Positions 36,646-47,674 of a stretch of 64,000 nt of DNA are shown in pieces (position 1 is the first letter of the stretch; each line of letters starts with the position of its first letter). The position numbers and the translations under genes are program-made. The stretch comes from Cyathus striatus (lineage: Eukaryota; Basidiomycota; Agaricomycetes; Agaricales; Nidulariaceae), in NCBI GenBank assembly GCA_025738555.1, contig JAOVFP010000003.1:5146001-5210000 (forward strand), given 5' to 3'. The notes under the pieces are model-generated. The model was not told the DNA's origin. It made no database searches and was given only the letters and a program-made list of their open reading frames with translations.

Positions 36646-38744
36646 ATGGCGAGAATTAGTTCCAGGTTCAAGCCACTCCTCTTTTTCTCTGTCTTCGCGA
36701 CGTTGAAGGGCGTCCTTGTCGACGCGGCGCCAACCATTCCGTTCCCACTTCAACCCCGTCTCGTAGTGGCGCATTTTATGGTGGGGAATACATTTCCCTA
36801 TACTTATGACGACTGGGCTGAAGGTCCGCGTTCCCTTTGTTATCAATGAGGCGCATATACTCATGCGCGTCCTTATTCTTCTTTAGACATCATCCTTGCC
36901 TCATCGAAAGGCATTGACGGCTTTGCTCTGAATGTTGGCGCCGATTCCTGGGAGCCTGCGCGCGTAAAGGACGCGTTTTACATCGCGTCGCAGTTGATGA
37001 AGGATCCCGAGCCGACCAGCCTCTCTGCTGTCTCTTCCACCGCTTCCAGTCATTCAGCTTCTTCCTTGGTGCCGGGTACGAATACCCATCATGTGTTAAG
37101 CACAAGCACGACTTCTAAGACGAGTAAACTGCCTACGTCTCATGCGCTGAGCACAAGCTCGACATTCACGCATACGGCTACTAGTACTCATCATGCGTCA
37201 AGTACAAGGTCAACTTCTAAGACAAGTGCACTGGCTACGTCTCATGCGCTGAATACGAGCTCGACGCACACGCATCCGGTTACTAGTGCTCTTTCTGCCA
37301 GCACTACCAAGACAGCAAGTTCTTGTACTAAGAAAACAGAAGCGTACGCCCCCTACTCCTACCTCGGAACTCACACCAGCACTCGCCCCCCGAGCGGACT
37401 ACGTTCCGCCTTGGGCTTTTCCCTATGGAACAAACCACACCAACTTCCGCCTCTTCCTCTCCTTTGACATGACCTCCTTCCCGTGTGGATCTCTTTCCGA
37501 CGCCGAGCAGCTGAGGAACTTTATCCGTTCGTACCGTCGCCATCCGAGGTATTTGCGATATGAGGGTAAAATGCTCGTGAGCACCTTCTCTGGGGAGAGC
37601 TGTACGTTCGGCCAGGAGAACACAACGGAAGGGTGGAGGCGGGCGTTGGATTTTGAGCTTAGGGACGACGTACATTTTGTTCCTTCTTTTTTTGTCACTA
37701 ATGGGAGTGCGTTGGAGAGGTGGAGTAATTTTGTGAATGGTGATTTTTATGTAGGTCTTTTTTACGTTTTTTGTTTGCAGAAGAAGGCTGATATGTGTAT
37801 TGTGATAGTGGGAAGGAGCGTGGCCAAAGGGGAAACTACTCCATCGAACCCTACCCGGACTACGAGCATCTGCGATACAACTACGGTAAAACCTACATGG
37901 CCGGCATTTCGCCCTGGTTCTTCACCGTAAGCCTCACAATCTTTTTACCTTTTCTTCCTGCTCATTTATGCTCACAGCACTATGGTCCCAACTCGTACAA
38001 CAAAAACTGGGTTTTCCGCTCAGACGACTGGCTCGCCGTTCAGCGATGGGAGCTCATTGTGCAGAACAGAGCCTACATCGACATTGCGCAGATTATCTCG
38101 TGGAACGATTATGGCGAGAGTCATTACGTCGGCCCTGTACATGGCGCGCAGCCGGGTAGCCAGTCCTGGGTCGATGGGTTTGATCATACCGGTCAGTTAT
38201 ACTGGTCTATGCGGAGACGTTATACTGACGTTGTGATTTATAGCGTGGCTGGATATGATGCAATATTACATTGACGCGTATAAGACGGGAAAGTACCCTG
38301 ACATCACGAAGGACCAGATTTTCCTCTGGGGTAGGCTGTTCCCCCGCGACGCAGTGGCGACTGACGATCCTGTCGAAAAGCCCACGCATGCTGACTGGGT
38401 ATATTGCATCTCTCTTCAGTTCACATATTTTTGACATTATATAATAGACGGAAGACTATATCTGGGGCCTCGTTCTCCTCACTGAACCCTCTCATATCTC
38501 CATCTCCTGTGGTCCTTCCAATCTCTCCGCGGATCTCCCAGCAGGAGCAAACAAGATTAAACTGGACCTCACGCCCGAGCATCTGGCGAGTCTTGGGGAG
38601 ACTTTTACGAGCTGCCAAGTGACGATGTTGATTCAACGGGATGGGAGGGATGTAGGGAGTTATGTTCCCCTTGGGTTTACTTGGAGGAATGTGTCGAGGG
38701 TGGAGAGGTATAACTTTAATGCGTTTGTGGTTGCTACTCCGTAG
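36646..38744 (+). CDS. GH71 alpha-1,3-glucanase (mutanase) with Ser/Thr-rich insertion
   Basis: A secreted glucanase acting on alpha-1,3-glucan of fungal walls. Start MARISSRFKPLLFFSVFATL has a signal-peptide-like hydrophobic stretch. Exons are 36646-36823, 36887-37750, 37809-37926, 37978-38191, 38244-38398 and 38448-38744. Family signatures in order are VVAHFMVGNTFPYTYDDW, GIDGFALNVGADSWEPARV, LFLSFDMTSFPC, MLVSTFSGE, YMAGISPWFFT, NWVFRSDDWL and IISWNDYGESHYVGP. Catalytic acids probably lie in SFDM and in the WNDYGES segment. About 120 residues rich in Ser/Thr (37005-37330) with an internal duplication sit inside the barrel, between the VGADSWEP strand and LFLSFDM. Two frame changes occur, near 37320-37345 and at a G run 37829-37832; both need one base removed or two added. 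Confidence 0.87.
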
Positions 38745-39164
38745 GTTTGCTAACTGATTGCGACTTATTCTCTCGTTTCGTTTCGTTCGCTTGTGTTGTA
38801 TTATAACTTTCCCCGTTTTCATTTTCGCTTTCGTTTTGGACGCAGACGACACAGGATGTCGTACGTTATTGTGTTACTGTATCTGTCTCATTCACTGACT
38901 GCATGTACTTCATTAAGCTTTGTTCGTTAATTGTAATAAAATACATTTGTTCTCGTGAGCTTTGGCGTGGATCGTAATCGTCCATCATTAGAAAAGGTAT
39001 CATAAAGTGAAATTAGTGCACAAAGCGTGAAGAGCGTAAATAAAGCGTGCAAGCAACGTGCAAGGGGTATCGTAAGGTGAGTACGAATATAACACAACGA
39101 GAGCATGAAAGCAAATGCAAAGTCAATAGCGGACTAGCCGCACAGATTCCAAGTGTTCAGACAT
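38745..39164. other. Convergent intergenic region
   Basis: About 420 bp between the convergent GH71 and Met/Gly-rich genes. Nothing beyond 3' UTR-like AT-rich sequence is seen. Confidence 0.5.
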
Positions 39165-39710
39165 TTAGTAAGACCGATGTCTGTGGTGGTGACGGTGGCG
39201 ATGGTGTCCTGAGCTAGGGACGTGGATAACTGTAGGTTGTTGCTGCGAGTAATATTGCTGCGGGTATTGCTGTGGATACATTCCCGCACCATACTCCATT
39301 CTACCTTGAGCAGGCATCATCCCCTGACCATATCCCATTGTACTGTTGTATGGCATTTGGCCACCGTAGTACCCTCCGCCATAACCCATACCATGGTGGT
39401 GATGGCTATGTAAAAAGCCTCCTGGATATGGCATACCGGGCGCTAGCCCGCTCGCGGGCATAGAGCTCGGCATGCTACCAGGCATCATCCCTTGGTTCAT
39501 AGGCATGCCCATGCCCATTTGTGCTTGCTGTGGCACCATCATAGGTGCAGAGCGAGCTGCCGTTTCCTGAGCTAGCTCTTGTGCTGTTAAGGACGGAGAA
39601 GCCCCGTACGAGGAGTATGTCCCGGCGTATCCAGGCATCGGGGAGGGTGGAGCGGTGTTCACGACGTAGATGGGTGCTTGACCCGTTGTAGTACCTGGGT
39701 AGGCTTGCAT
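39165..39710 (-). CDS. Met/Gly/Pro-rich low-complexity protein, tandem family member 1
   Basis: An unrecognised, intronless 181-residue protein. The N-terminal box TGQAPIYVVNTAPP matches members 2 and 3 downstream. The core is rich in Met, Gly, Pro, Tyr and Gln (QMGMGMPMNQGMMPGSMP; GMGYGGGYYGG; QQYPQQYYSQQQ). It contains a tetra-His stretch, HSHHHHG. The C-terminal box QPTVIHVPSSGHH matches the other members and leads into a His/Arg tail, HRHRHHHRHRSY. No signal peptide or membrane segment is visible. Two short beta-prone boxes flanking a disordered, prion-like core is what can be said; function is unknown. Reading frame and composition bias, together with two paralogues, make this a real gene. 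Confidence 0.8.
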   Translation of the reverse strand: MQAYPGTTTGQAPIYVVNTAPPSPMPGYAGTYSSYGASPSLTAQELAQETAARSAPMMVPQQAQMGMGMPMNQGMMPGSMPSSMPASGLAPGMPYPGGFLHSHHHHGMGYGGGYYGGQMPYNSTMGYGQGMMPAQGRMEYGAGMYPQQYPQQYYSQQQPTVIHVPSSGHHRHRHHHRHRSY

Positions 39711-40550
39711 GGTTGATCGGAAAGAGCGAGAGTTGTTCGTGTAAAATAGACTTTGCGTTAAGTTAAGATTTCAAATCGGAATAGAGCACGATAATCGTTT
39801 GGTGGGGCGTATGAGTCGTTGATAGCGAAAATCTTCCTGGGGACGAGGTCGCTTTATAAGATTCCAGAGCCAAGCCAATGTTAATCATCTTATGAACAGG
39901 ATTCTAGAAACGCTCCAAAGGTGGGCAGTGTTGGAGTGCACAAGAGTGCACACATGCGAATGCCGAGGGATGCAGAGCGCAGTAATCGGGATCCGGGACA
40001 AATGGCTATGTCAGACACTCCACGGAACAAGTCAGGGGACGTGTAACGTCTAAAATGACTTCACGGTGGTAGCTATTCATCGTAGCTCATCGTTTATGGC
40101 ATGACTCAACGTTAACTAATGATTTGCCGAAGTAAAAATAGGATTGGAATTTAGAAAGCGGTAAAAATATGTATGACATATGCTGCATTCGAAGCGAGGT
40201 ATACGGAGTGAGAATTGGCTTGTGATAATTCTCTGTTCGCCGCATTCAAAAAAGTTGTAAGTACTTGTGGGAGGAATATGACTTCGGGATTTCGGTTTTC
40301 CTGATAACTCAGAGCCTAGAGGCATGATCAAGGACGGACTGCAGTATCAGAATTTTCAGCTCATAACTTGCACTCAGTGAAACGTTATTCCAGTTGTAAG
40401 TTGTCTGTAAGCCCGATGTATTCTGACAATACTTAGTAGTGTAATCATTATTAATTGTAAGTCATTAATTGTAAATCATGGGTATCATCGGATTCGTATC
40501 TATAAGTGTATTTAGCGCAAGTCAGAAGATGGTTGTATAATCACGTACTA
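39711..40550. other. Intergenic between family members 1 and 2
   Basis: About 840 bp without a gene. The upstream element seen before members 2 and 3 was not found before member 1 by eye. Confidence 0.45.
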
Positions 40551-41255
40551 TTAAATCATTCGGGGAGTCGGCGAAATTGAACGCGTGCGTGAGCGCGAAT
40601 GCCTATGACGTCTAGACCGACGCGAGCTGCGCTCAATATGGATTATAGTCGGACCTTGACCTTGAGGAACCTGATATGCCCCAGGTATCGGGCCGCCGTT
40701 CATCATACCCCCAGAAGCTTGAGGCACCATCCCTTCAGCGGTGGGCATCATTCCGCCCATACCTGGCATCATCCCACCACCACCAGCAGACATCATTCCC
40801 ATCCCACCAGGATGCGTCGTCCCGCCTCCGGAAGGCATCATCCCACCTTGTATCCCGCCATACATCACGCCTGTTGATCCACCAGGCATCATCCCCGCCA
40901 TCCCAGGATGAGAGCCCATTATTGTCGCTGGCATCTGGGGAACAGGCATGGTCCTGGACATGCCGCGAGATCCTTCCGCATCAGCTTCTTCAGCAGCACC
41001 TTCTTCGCGCTCCGCTTCTGCAGCCATGGGTGCTTGTCCTGGTATCATGCTCGCACCTGCTCCAGGGGCAGCACTGGACCCCATTGCGCTGGCCATTGAG
41101 CCTGGTTGTGGAGGCATGGAACTTCGTTGCATCGTACCCTGCTGTACACCAACGGGTGGTATTGAGCCAGTACCCGGCATCATACCTGCCCCTTGCACGG
41201 GTGGAACATTGATAATGTACACGGGTTGCTGGCCTGTTGTTCCTGCAGCTTGCAT
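40551..41255 (-). CDS. Met/Gly/Pro-rich low-complexity protein, tandem family member 2
   Basis: An intronless 234-residue frame. The N-terminal box is TGQQPVYIINVPPVQ. The core has MMPG repeats (GMAGMMPGGSTG; GGGGMMPGMGGMMP). Unlike members 1 and 3 it has an acidic block, EAEREEGAAEEADAEGS (about residues 80-96). The C-terminal box GPTIIHIERSSRRSRR is followed by an RS-like tail, HRHSRSRTRSISPTP. RS-type tails are typical of RNA-associated nuclear proteins, so nuclear or RNA-linked roles are conceivable but unproved. It shares a 32-bp upstream element with member 3. Confidence 0.82.
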   Translation of the reverse strand: MQAAGTTGQQPVYIINVPPVQGAGMMPGTGSIPPVGVQQGTMQRSSMPPQPGSMASAMGSSAAPGAGASMIPGQAPMAAEAEREEGAAEEADAEGSRGMSRTMPVPQMPATIMGSHPGMAGMMPGGSTGVMYGGIQGGMMPSGGGTTHPGGMGMMSAGGGGMMPGMGGMMPTAEGMVPQASGGMMNGGPIPGAYQVPQGQGPTIIHIERSSRRSRRHRHSRSRTRSISPTPRMI

Positions 41256-41460
41256 CGTAGATTATTAAAAGAAATAGAAGTAATCAATGGAGTAAATATA
41301 TGTCTTGAATTGATTACAGGTGATGAATGGGATAAGAGTCGTGTAGTGATAAGTAGTCTCTGTCGCTGGGATAGCAAGTTATGTTAAGTTTTGAAATTGA
41401 ACAAACGATGGTAGATATACTTACCTGACGTACGCCACCATGCCTTGTTGTCTGGTGCCA

Positions 41461-41492
41461 GTGACGAATATGCGGTCAGCGATAGGCTCCAC
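41461..41492 (-). promoter_or_regulatory. Shared upstream element, member 2
   Basis: On the plus strand this reads GTGACGA, two variable bases, TGCGGTCAGCGA, three variable bases, then GCTCCAC. It matches 28 of 32 positions of the element at 42897-42928. It begins 206 bp upstream of the start codon of member 2; for member 3 the distance is 209 bp. Confidence 0.65.
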
Positions 41493-41981
41493 TCGCCTAT
41501 GTCAATATAAATATCCTAGAAGTTATATAGATGTGTCAGCGTACTGGAATACATCGCGCATAAAGGCGTTATCCATGAGAAACAACATTCAGATTATAGT
41601 CAGCGCGTTTTCATTTTCGGGTGAATAGAATATTTTGAGCTTGCAATGCCGAGATAAAATTATGTGTCGTATATTTAAAAAGTTGACATTTAATAGCGTA
41701 TATAACTTTGTTGTAGAAGAAGTAAGCAGACAGCACGCGTATGGTACTAATGAATACTCGGGAAGTCCTCACTGAAACCACTGTCGTTCATTAACGGCAA
41801 CTTCACGTGCGGCTTGCGCTTATGACCCAAAGAAGAAATTCACAAAAAGGGTATATCGATACATGTTATTTCCTGATTCAAGTTGTTGGTATGTTCGTCA
41901 TTCGGTACTGAGATTGAGTATACTCTATTGCGTGTCAGAAATATTAATGGGTATATTTGAATAACGAACCACTCACTGTAA

Positions 41982-42688
41982 TCAATATCTATCACGAAGA
42001 GAGCGGGAAATGGGAGTTGGAGAGCGAGAGCGTGAACGCGAACGCGAACTGGTGGAAGAAAGGGAGCGTGAATGGCGATGCCTATGTCTTCGATGGGGGC
42101 GGCCTATCCTTATGATAGTCGGTTGGGTCTGTGGCTGAGCTTGAGGATACATCATTCCGCCTCCAGGCATCATCCCCCCACCAGGCACCATCCCTCCGCC
42201 AGGCATCATCCCTCCACCATGCATCATACCCGCCGAGGGCATCATACCACCCATAGGCATCATCCCTCCCCCAGCTGGCATCATGGTGGGGGCCATCCCA
42301 TTCATGGACATCATACCAGGTCCAGGCATCATCCCTCCAGCAGGAGGGTACATTCCTCCGCCCATATGCTCTGTGTTCATCATACTGTAGCCGCCAGCAG
42401 GCATCATACCAGCTTGAGGTGCCATCCCCATCTGCGGCATCTGAGACATCCCGTATCCTGGCATCATGCCATGCATTTGGCCGCCCATCATACCTGGCAT
42501 AGCCGCGCTTCGTTGTCCATATGAACCTTCGGAACCAGAATCGGACCCATGTCATCGCGAGCACCCATTCCTGATGCGCCAGGCATGTACCCTCCACCAC
42601 CACCAACACCACCACCACCACCACCACCACCAGGTTGAGGGACGTTGATAACGTACACGGGAGCTTGGCCTGTGTTAGGGTAGCTCAT
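41982..42688 (-). CDS. Met/Gly/Pro-rich low-complexity protein, tandem family member 3
   Basis: N-terminal box TGQAPVYVINVPQPGG, then a glycine run. The core is mainly MMPGGGM repeats, and the C-terminal box QPTIIRIGRPHRRHRHRHSR opens an RS tail (SRSRSRSRSPTP) ending RDRY. The two halves are in different frames. One base, probably a G on the coding strand (a C/G run near 42543-42546), is missing just before SGSEGSYGQRSAAM, after which the frame is open to 41982. With that base the protein is about 235 residues. The product is unknown, as for members 1 and 2. Confidence 0.8.
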
Positions 42689-42896
42689 TGCGGGAAGGAT
42701 ATGTCAACGATGTGTTTAGATTTAGAATTAGAGTTGCTAGTGGGCCTGGCTCCAAGAGGATGCTGAAAATCCTCGAGTTTAGAAAAAAACTCGCGTGAAA
42801 TTGGCGGGGTAAATTGAATTCTGGAGTGTCATCGCAGAAATATGAGATTATAACAACCAGAAAGCGCCACTTGGTCTGCTTTTTTGTGTGTGGAGA

Positions 42897-42928
42897 GTGA
42901 CGACGATGCGGTCAGCGACATGCTCCAC
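42897..42928 (-). promoter_or_regulatory. Shared upstream element, member 3
   Basis: Matches 28 of 32 positions of the element at 41461-41492, and lies 209 bp from the member 3 start. It also falls in the 630-bp gap before RAD17 on the other strand, so it could act on either gene. The match before member 2 favours the low-complexity family. Confidence 0.65.
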
Positions 42929-43320
42929 GGCGCCTTTGCGACCGATTTAGCACTGGAAAATGGGATAAGACAAGCCCGGGAAGCATATCAGTGAATTGAA
43001 TTCAGAAGCTGGCTTGAGCAAAGTTCGAGTAAGTATTAGCTCTTGGAACGCGATGGGTACGCTGGATGGTTGCTGGATGGAGTACCAGCCAACGATTCCG
43101 AACTTGACCAAATATCCGCAAACGCGTCTTTGTCACGTGGGTCAATAATGAGCAGGATTGTCGTTGGCAAGTCGCGACTTGTCCTCTCCCAGCTTCAACG
43201 CCAGCGAGCCTGCGCCTCTATTTTACTGGCCTTCTCTCCAGAAATATATCGGACTGGATCAAAGTGGCTATATTTTTTTGGACTGTAAAACTCTCCTGGT
43301 AGAAGCGCCGAGTTCAAGTC

Positions 43321-45870
43321 ATGCCTCCAAGGTCACAGAACACAATCGAAAAGCCTCTGAAGAAGGCAAAGTTATCGTCGACAAAAGCAAAAGTGGTTAA
43401 ACTGGGAAGCCAGCCTATATATTCCGTGAAAAGACGCGACCCATTGACAGCAGCACGTATCCAGTCATGCATATGTTTGAACTGGAATTGTAACTCATTC
43501 TAGAGAGCAGTTTTCAAAATCCCAAACACCCCCATCTACATTGGACACTGAGAAGTCGTGTTCACAACAAATTAAGGCGAGAAAACCAACGAAGGGGAAA
43601 GAGAAAGCCTATGACCCGCCTGAAGACCAAGGTGCGCTGCAAGCATTTTGCTGCATTATTGTGCATATCTGAACTGTGTTGTAGATGACAGGTTATGGAT
43701 TGATATGTACGAACCGACAACAGAGGCAGAACTCGCAGTTCACGTCAAGAAAGTAGATGACGTTCGCCGGTGGTTGTCAGAAGCGTTTGATGGCGGCCCT
43801 TCTGGGAAACTCACAAGATACCGTGTAGGTGACGTCCAAGCTCGGCTGGTACATAAACTAACGTATCCTTTGTATAGAGGATACTAGTCCTTACTGGCCC
43901 TGCTGGTACCGGCAAGACTACAACAATTCGCATTTTATCGCGTGAAATGGGATTCGAGATCTTGGAATGGCGTACTGGTATAGGAGAAACAACTAGCAGC
44001 AACTTTAGTACGTCGTTTCTTATACATTCATTCCTCTAGTTAAGTCTCAAGTATGATAGACGATACAGGTGCTGCATCCAGCTCTTCTCCAGGACATTAT
44101 GACCTCGATTACGAAAGCCCTTTTGCCAAATTCGAAACATTCCTTAACAGGGCTGCCAACTGCCAAAATATCTTCTCCGCGTCAAACTCGTCAAACTCCC
44201 AAACAAAATCTCAGTCCAGATCACGTCAAATACCAAAGCGACATGTCATTCTACTTGAAGACCTACCCAACATCCTCCATTCTGGAACACAGGCACAATT
44301 CCACACGGCACTTCATGCCTTCGTTAACTCAGCACCCGCAGTTCCAGCTGTCCCATTGGTTATCATCGTTAGTGACGCTGGAAGGCGGGGAGAAGAGGGC
44401 GATGAGCGGTTAGCTAGTGGGATGTGGGGTAAGGACAAGAACCAAGCAGTAGATGTACGGACAGTACTTTCAAAAGAGCTATTGCAGGGTCCGTATGTAA
44501 CTCAAGTCGCGTAAGATCCTTCGACTCGCTCATTTCTCCTGGTCATTACTTATCTTTCGTTTCAGTTTCAACCCCGTCGCTCCGACCATTCTACGCAAAG
44601 CCATCCAAGCCCTGTTAGATCGACATTTTTCATCCCCATCATGTACGCAGTCTGCACCTCCGTCTAAGGAGGTTCTAGATGCTATTATAGAAACGTCGAA
44701 TGGGGATATAAGAAGTGCGATAATGACACTCCAGTTTGCATGTGTCATTGAGATGCAGCCAAAGGGAAGACGGAAGAAGGGAGGCACAAAGAAGGTCATG
44801 GAAGCTATTACGCAACGAGAACAGAGTCTGGCCCTGTTCCATCTGCTAGGAAGGGTGTTTTATAATAAACGTATGTTCCAGTATATCCTGGCTAACCGTA
44901 CGTGCTGAACATCTAATAGGTAAAGGCGACCCTCCATCCGCGTCTGCTTCGGCGAAAGATATTCAACGGGAACGGGAGATAGATGAAAAGCTCAAGGAAC
45001 AGCCCAAGCTGCCACCTCATCTGCAGCAATTCACAAGGAGAACAAGTCGCGTCAATGTTGATGTAGGAACTTCACCACTGCTATAACCAATCAGACTAAA
45101 GTGTTTAACCTTTCAGACGATGTATGCGGACTCGCCGATTGACTCTTCACTTTTTTCTCTGTATCTTCATCAAAACTATCCGCAGTTCTGTGATGATATG
45201 GAGCACTGCGAAGGCGTGGCTGACTGTCTAAGTTGGGTAGACTCAAGTGGCGGAGAATCTGTAAACATTGCCCATTACTTTGAGGTTCTGGCTAATGCTT
45301 CCTTCTCAGTGGTTCCAAACTAATCCTCACCAATTCCACATCCTGGCAATGGGGACTCTCCAAGCTCTCCCAACGCCAATGCCAAGACGAGGTCAGAAAG
45401 TATTTAGACCCGAGTACTTTGACGTTCTACAGAAGGAAAAGGACGCTTGGGATGGCGTCCGAGACGTCCGAGGCTGGTTGGTTGATAGTGCACTCCGAAA
45501 GGTGTATATCATATCGTTTGTTGCTTGTTTTTGGTTCTATATCTAACAAACGTCGTAGGAGGGCTCGCATTGGAGAGCTGGTGGCTGGTCCCGAATGGAT
45601 GTGGTTACGGAGCTCGGTGGCGTGTTAAAGGCGAAAGACAATGATAAATCATTAGCCTTGGCTTCGAAGCCGCCATTCACCAATCAACTATTCTCCCGGA
45701 TGGCGTTTTCTAATGGGATTGGGGATCAAGGGCAACAGATCTACGAGAACGATAATAACTTTGACCCCGGAGCAGCGCCAGGTGAGGAAGCTGCTTTTGG
45801 TGCTGTGAAGGATGATGAAGACCGTAACGGAGGGTGGTTGGAGACAGACGATATTGAGGATTTTGCATAA
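43321..45870 (+). CDS. rad17: RAD17 checkpoint clamp loader subunit
   Basis: Rad17 replaces Rfc1 in the clamp loader that puts the 9-1-1 ring on damaged DNA and so activates the ATR-type checkpoint in the nucleus. Start MPPRSQNTIEKPLKKAKL precedes a basic N-terminal region. Then come DRLWIDMYEPTTEAELAVH (the conserved Rad17 entry), Walker A VLTGPAGTGKTTTIRIL, and Walker B-like HVILLEDLPNIL. FNPVAPTILRKAIQALL and NGDIRSAIMTLQF are typical of the AAA+ lid. The C-terminus is acidic (DDEDRNGGWLETDDIEDFA). About ten exons join in frame throughout, including phase-1 junctions at 43845/43889 and 44009/44069. It is one of the few multi-exon genes here with no frame error. Confidence 0.92.
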
Positions 45871-46002
45871 CTTAAGTCTTTTGGTTTCTTGTGCTGTATT
45901 TATCGTTTCGCTGGGATACCCGGTCTATCAATCAATTCATATCAAGCAATTAGCTAGTAATATCTAGTAACGCATAAATTATGTTGCGAGAATGTGTATG
46001 TG

Positions 46003-47101
46003 TTATGTCACTCCATTCTTAATAGTAGGACCTGTTTTACTAGGTATATCTGAGTCAACTGAATAAAACAACCCGAAGCCACCAACAAACTCGGTGGATC
46101 CTTGCAGATCTGTGGGCCCTGAATAGTCAGGAAGTACACTTCCTACTGAAGAGGTTCGGAATGATTTGGAGGATGTCCACCCCGAGTGTGAAGACCAGAA
46201 TGAATCGTATGTAGACGTTGCTGTTCCTTCGGGTGCCGGTACACGTGCGTTGGCCTCTGCTTTAAGATATGAATGTGCCCAGCTTGATTTTGTAGACAGA
46301 GATTGATCATCCTGGGGTGAGGGGTCCACTATTATTATGGGCGTAGAAATCTGTGGTGCGGAAGTTAGAAAACTTTGGGAGTTGGACGCAGTTGAGTTTG
46401 GAAAGAGGTTGGGTTGGGTCTCAGTGGGAAGAACATCGGGAACTAAGTTTGTGTCCAGTATAGAAGTTCTGGGATCTGTCCCGGGTACATTCGACGCTTG
46501 CGCGGAATCATTTGATAAGGGCTGTGAATATTGTGGTTCGCTTGTAGGAAAAGTTGGGTGTGAGTTACTGGAACTTGAAGGTGTTGGTGGATCTGATGTA
46601 TGAGGCAAGTTGTACGAGCCAAGTTTGAAGGATAACGACGACTTCGATTGGGTGCTTAGAGAGGTCGTAAATGTGTCCGTCTCGGAGGGTTGCGTAGTGG
46701 TAGCTAGCAACAGAGGCGAAGGATATGGTTTGGGTCCTCGTTGATGAGAATGGTGGAAATAAAGGTTTTCGACCTCATTTAGGTTTTGTTTTTGCTACAT
46801 GCAAGTGCAAGATATGGTCACAATTGCCCATGGAAAGATTGACTGGTGCAAATCGAAATACTTACCCATCCGTGCTCGACTTTTAGCCTGGCATACTGAA
46901 GACGCATCTGCAACTGGCGAGATAACTGGAGGATGCAGCAAAGGAATCGAAAAGTTTAATTATTGCTGCATCATGCTATAAGCAGAGATATCCCATAACA
47001 CGCACATGTGTTGCCTTAGCTCTCTCTATGCTGTACTTCCGCCGTTTCTCGGCGTCATTGAGATTTCCTTGTGACAATGATGAACTTGAATTATTAACCA
47101 T
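46003..47101 (-). CDS. Uncharacterised protein: basic coiled coil plus long Ser/Thr-rich region
   Basis: I do not recognise this family. Three exons, 47101-47006, 46925-46866 and 46794-46003, splice cleanly at phase 0 into 315 residues. The N-terminal 75 residues are charged and helical (DAEKRRKYSIERAKATHLS, then RQLQMRLQYARLKVEHGWQK and QNLNEVENLYFHH). This part is strongly coiled-coil-like and spans both introns. The remaining about 240 residues are Ser/Thr/Pro-rich and look disordered, with no signal peptide. The helical head resembles subunits of nuclear complexes, but that is only an impression. The junction choices are supported by frame continuity and canonical GTAAGT and GTGCGT donors. 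Confidence 0.65.
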
Positions 47102-47674
47102 TTTACGAGAACAACAATCAAGAAAATAGGGATTCGCTGAAGAGAGTATGAGCTTAAGAAGACAAGTTACTAAGTATGTGCTATGTAGTACAACATCGTA
47201 GTTCCGGAATCCGGGACGCCACTGGCCAGCCAATTCCTGGACTTCACGAACACGTGTAGTCATCACGTGAATTACTAGAATCATCACATGATATAAGTAA
47301 ACTGAACTCGTTTCGAAGTATGTTCGAAGTACACAAGTACTACTTACATAGTGCTAAACATTTGTTAGCGCGTTCAATCTTCAGAATGAGCTCTCGTACA
47401 TACATCATACATAGGAAGATGGAACTGGAAAGGTGTAATGTCCCGCATCATTGATGGCTGCCATGTAGGACAACAACAACCTTAAAAGTTATTACTAACG
47501 AAACATAAGTATTCAACTTGTCCGAATGTCAATATAATTACAGGTGAATAACATGGTAGGCCCCCCAAACCCCGGGATAACATGTTGTAGCGCTCATTAT
47601 TGAAAGAAGGGCTAGAAGAGATTTCAGCTGGAAATGGGACGCGTAGGAAGGAGATCAAGAATGTGTTTGGGTGA
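47102..47674. other. Intergenic
   Basis: About 570 bp between two minus-strand genes. TATATAAA at 47676-47683 overlaps the end of the next gene. Nothing else is evident. Confidence 0.45.

Noticed and set aside
40676..41212. 178-codon plus-strand frame opposite family member 2
   Set aside because: Antisense translation of the MMPGG repeats. Conservation of the terminal boxes is only seen on the minus strand.
42072..42524. His/Ser-rich plus-strand frame opposite family member 3
   Set aside because: Antisense shadow of the Met/Gly repeats, with no matching frame opposite the paralogues.
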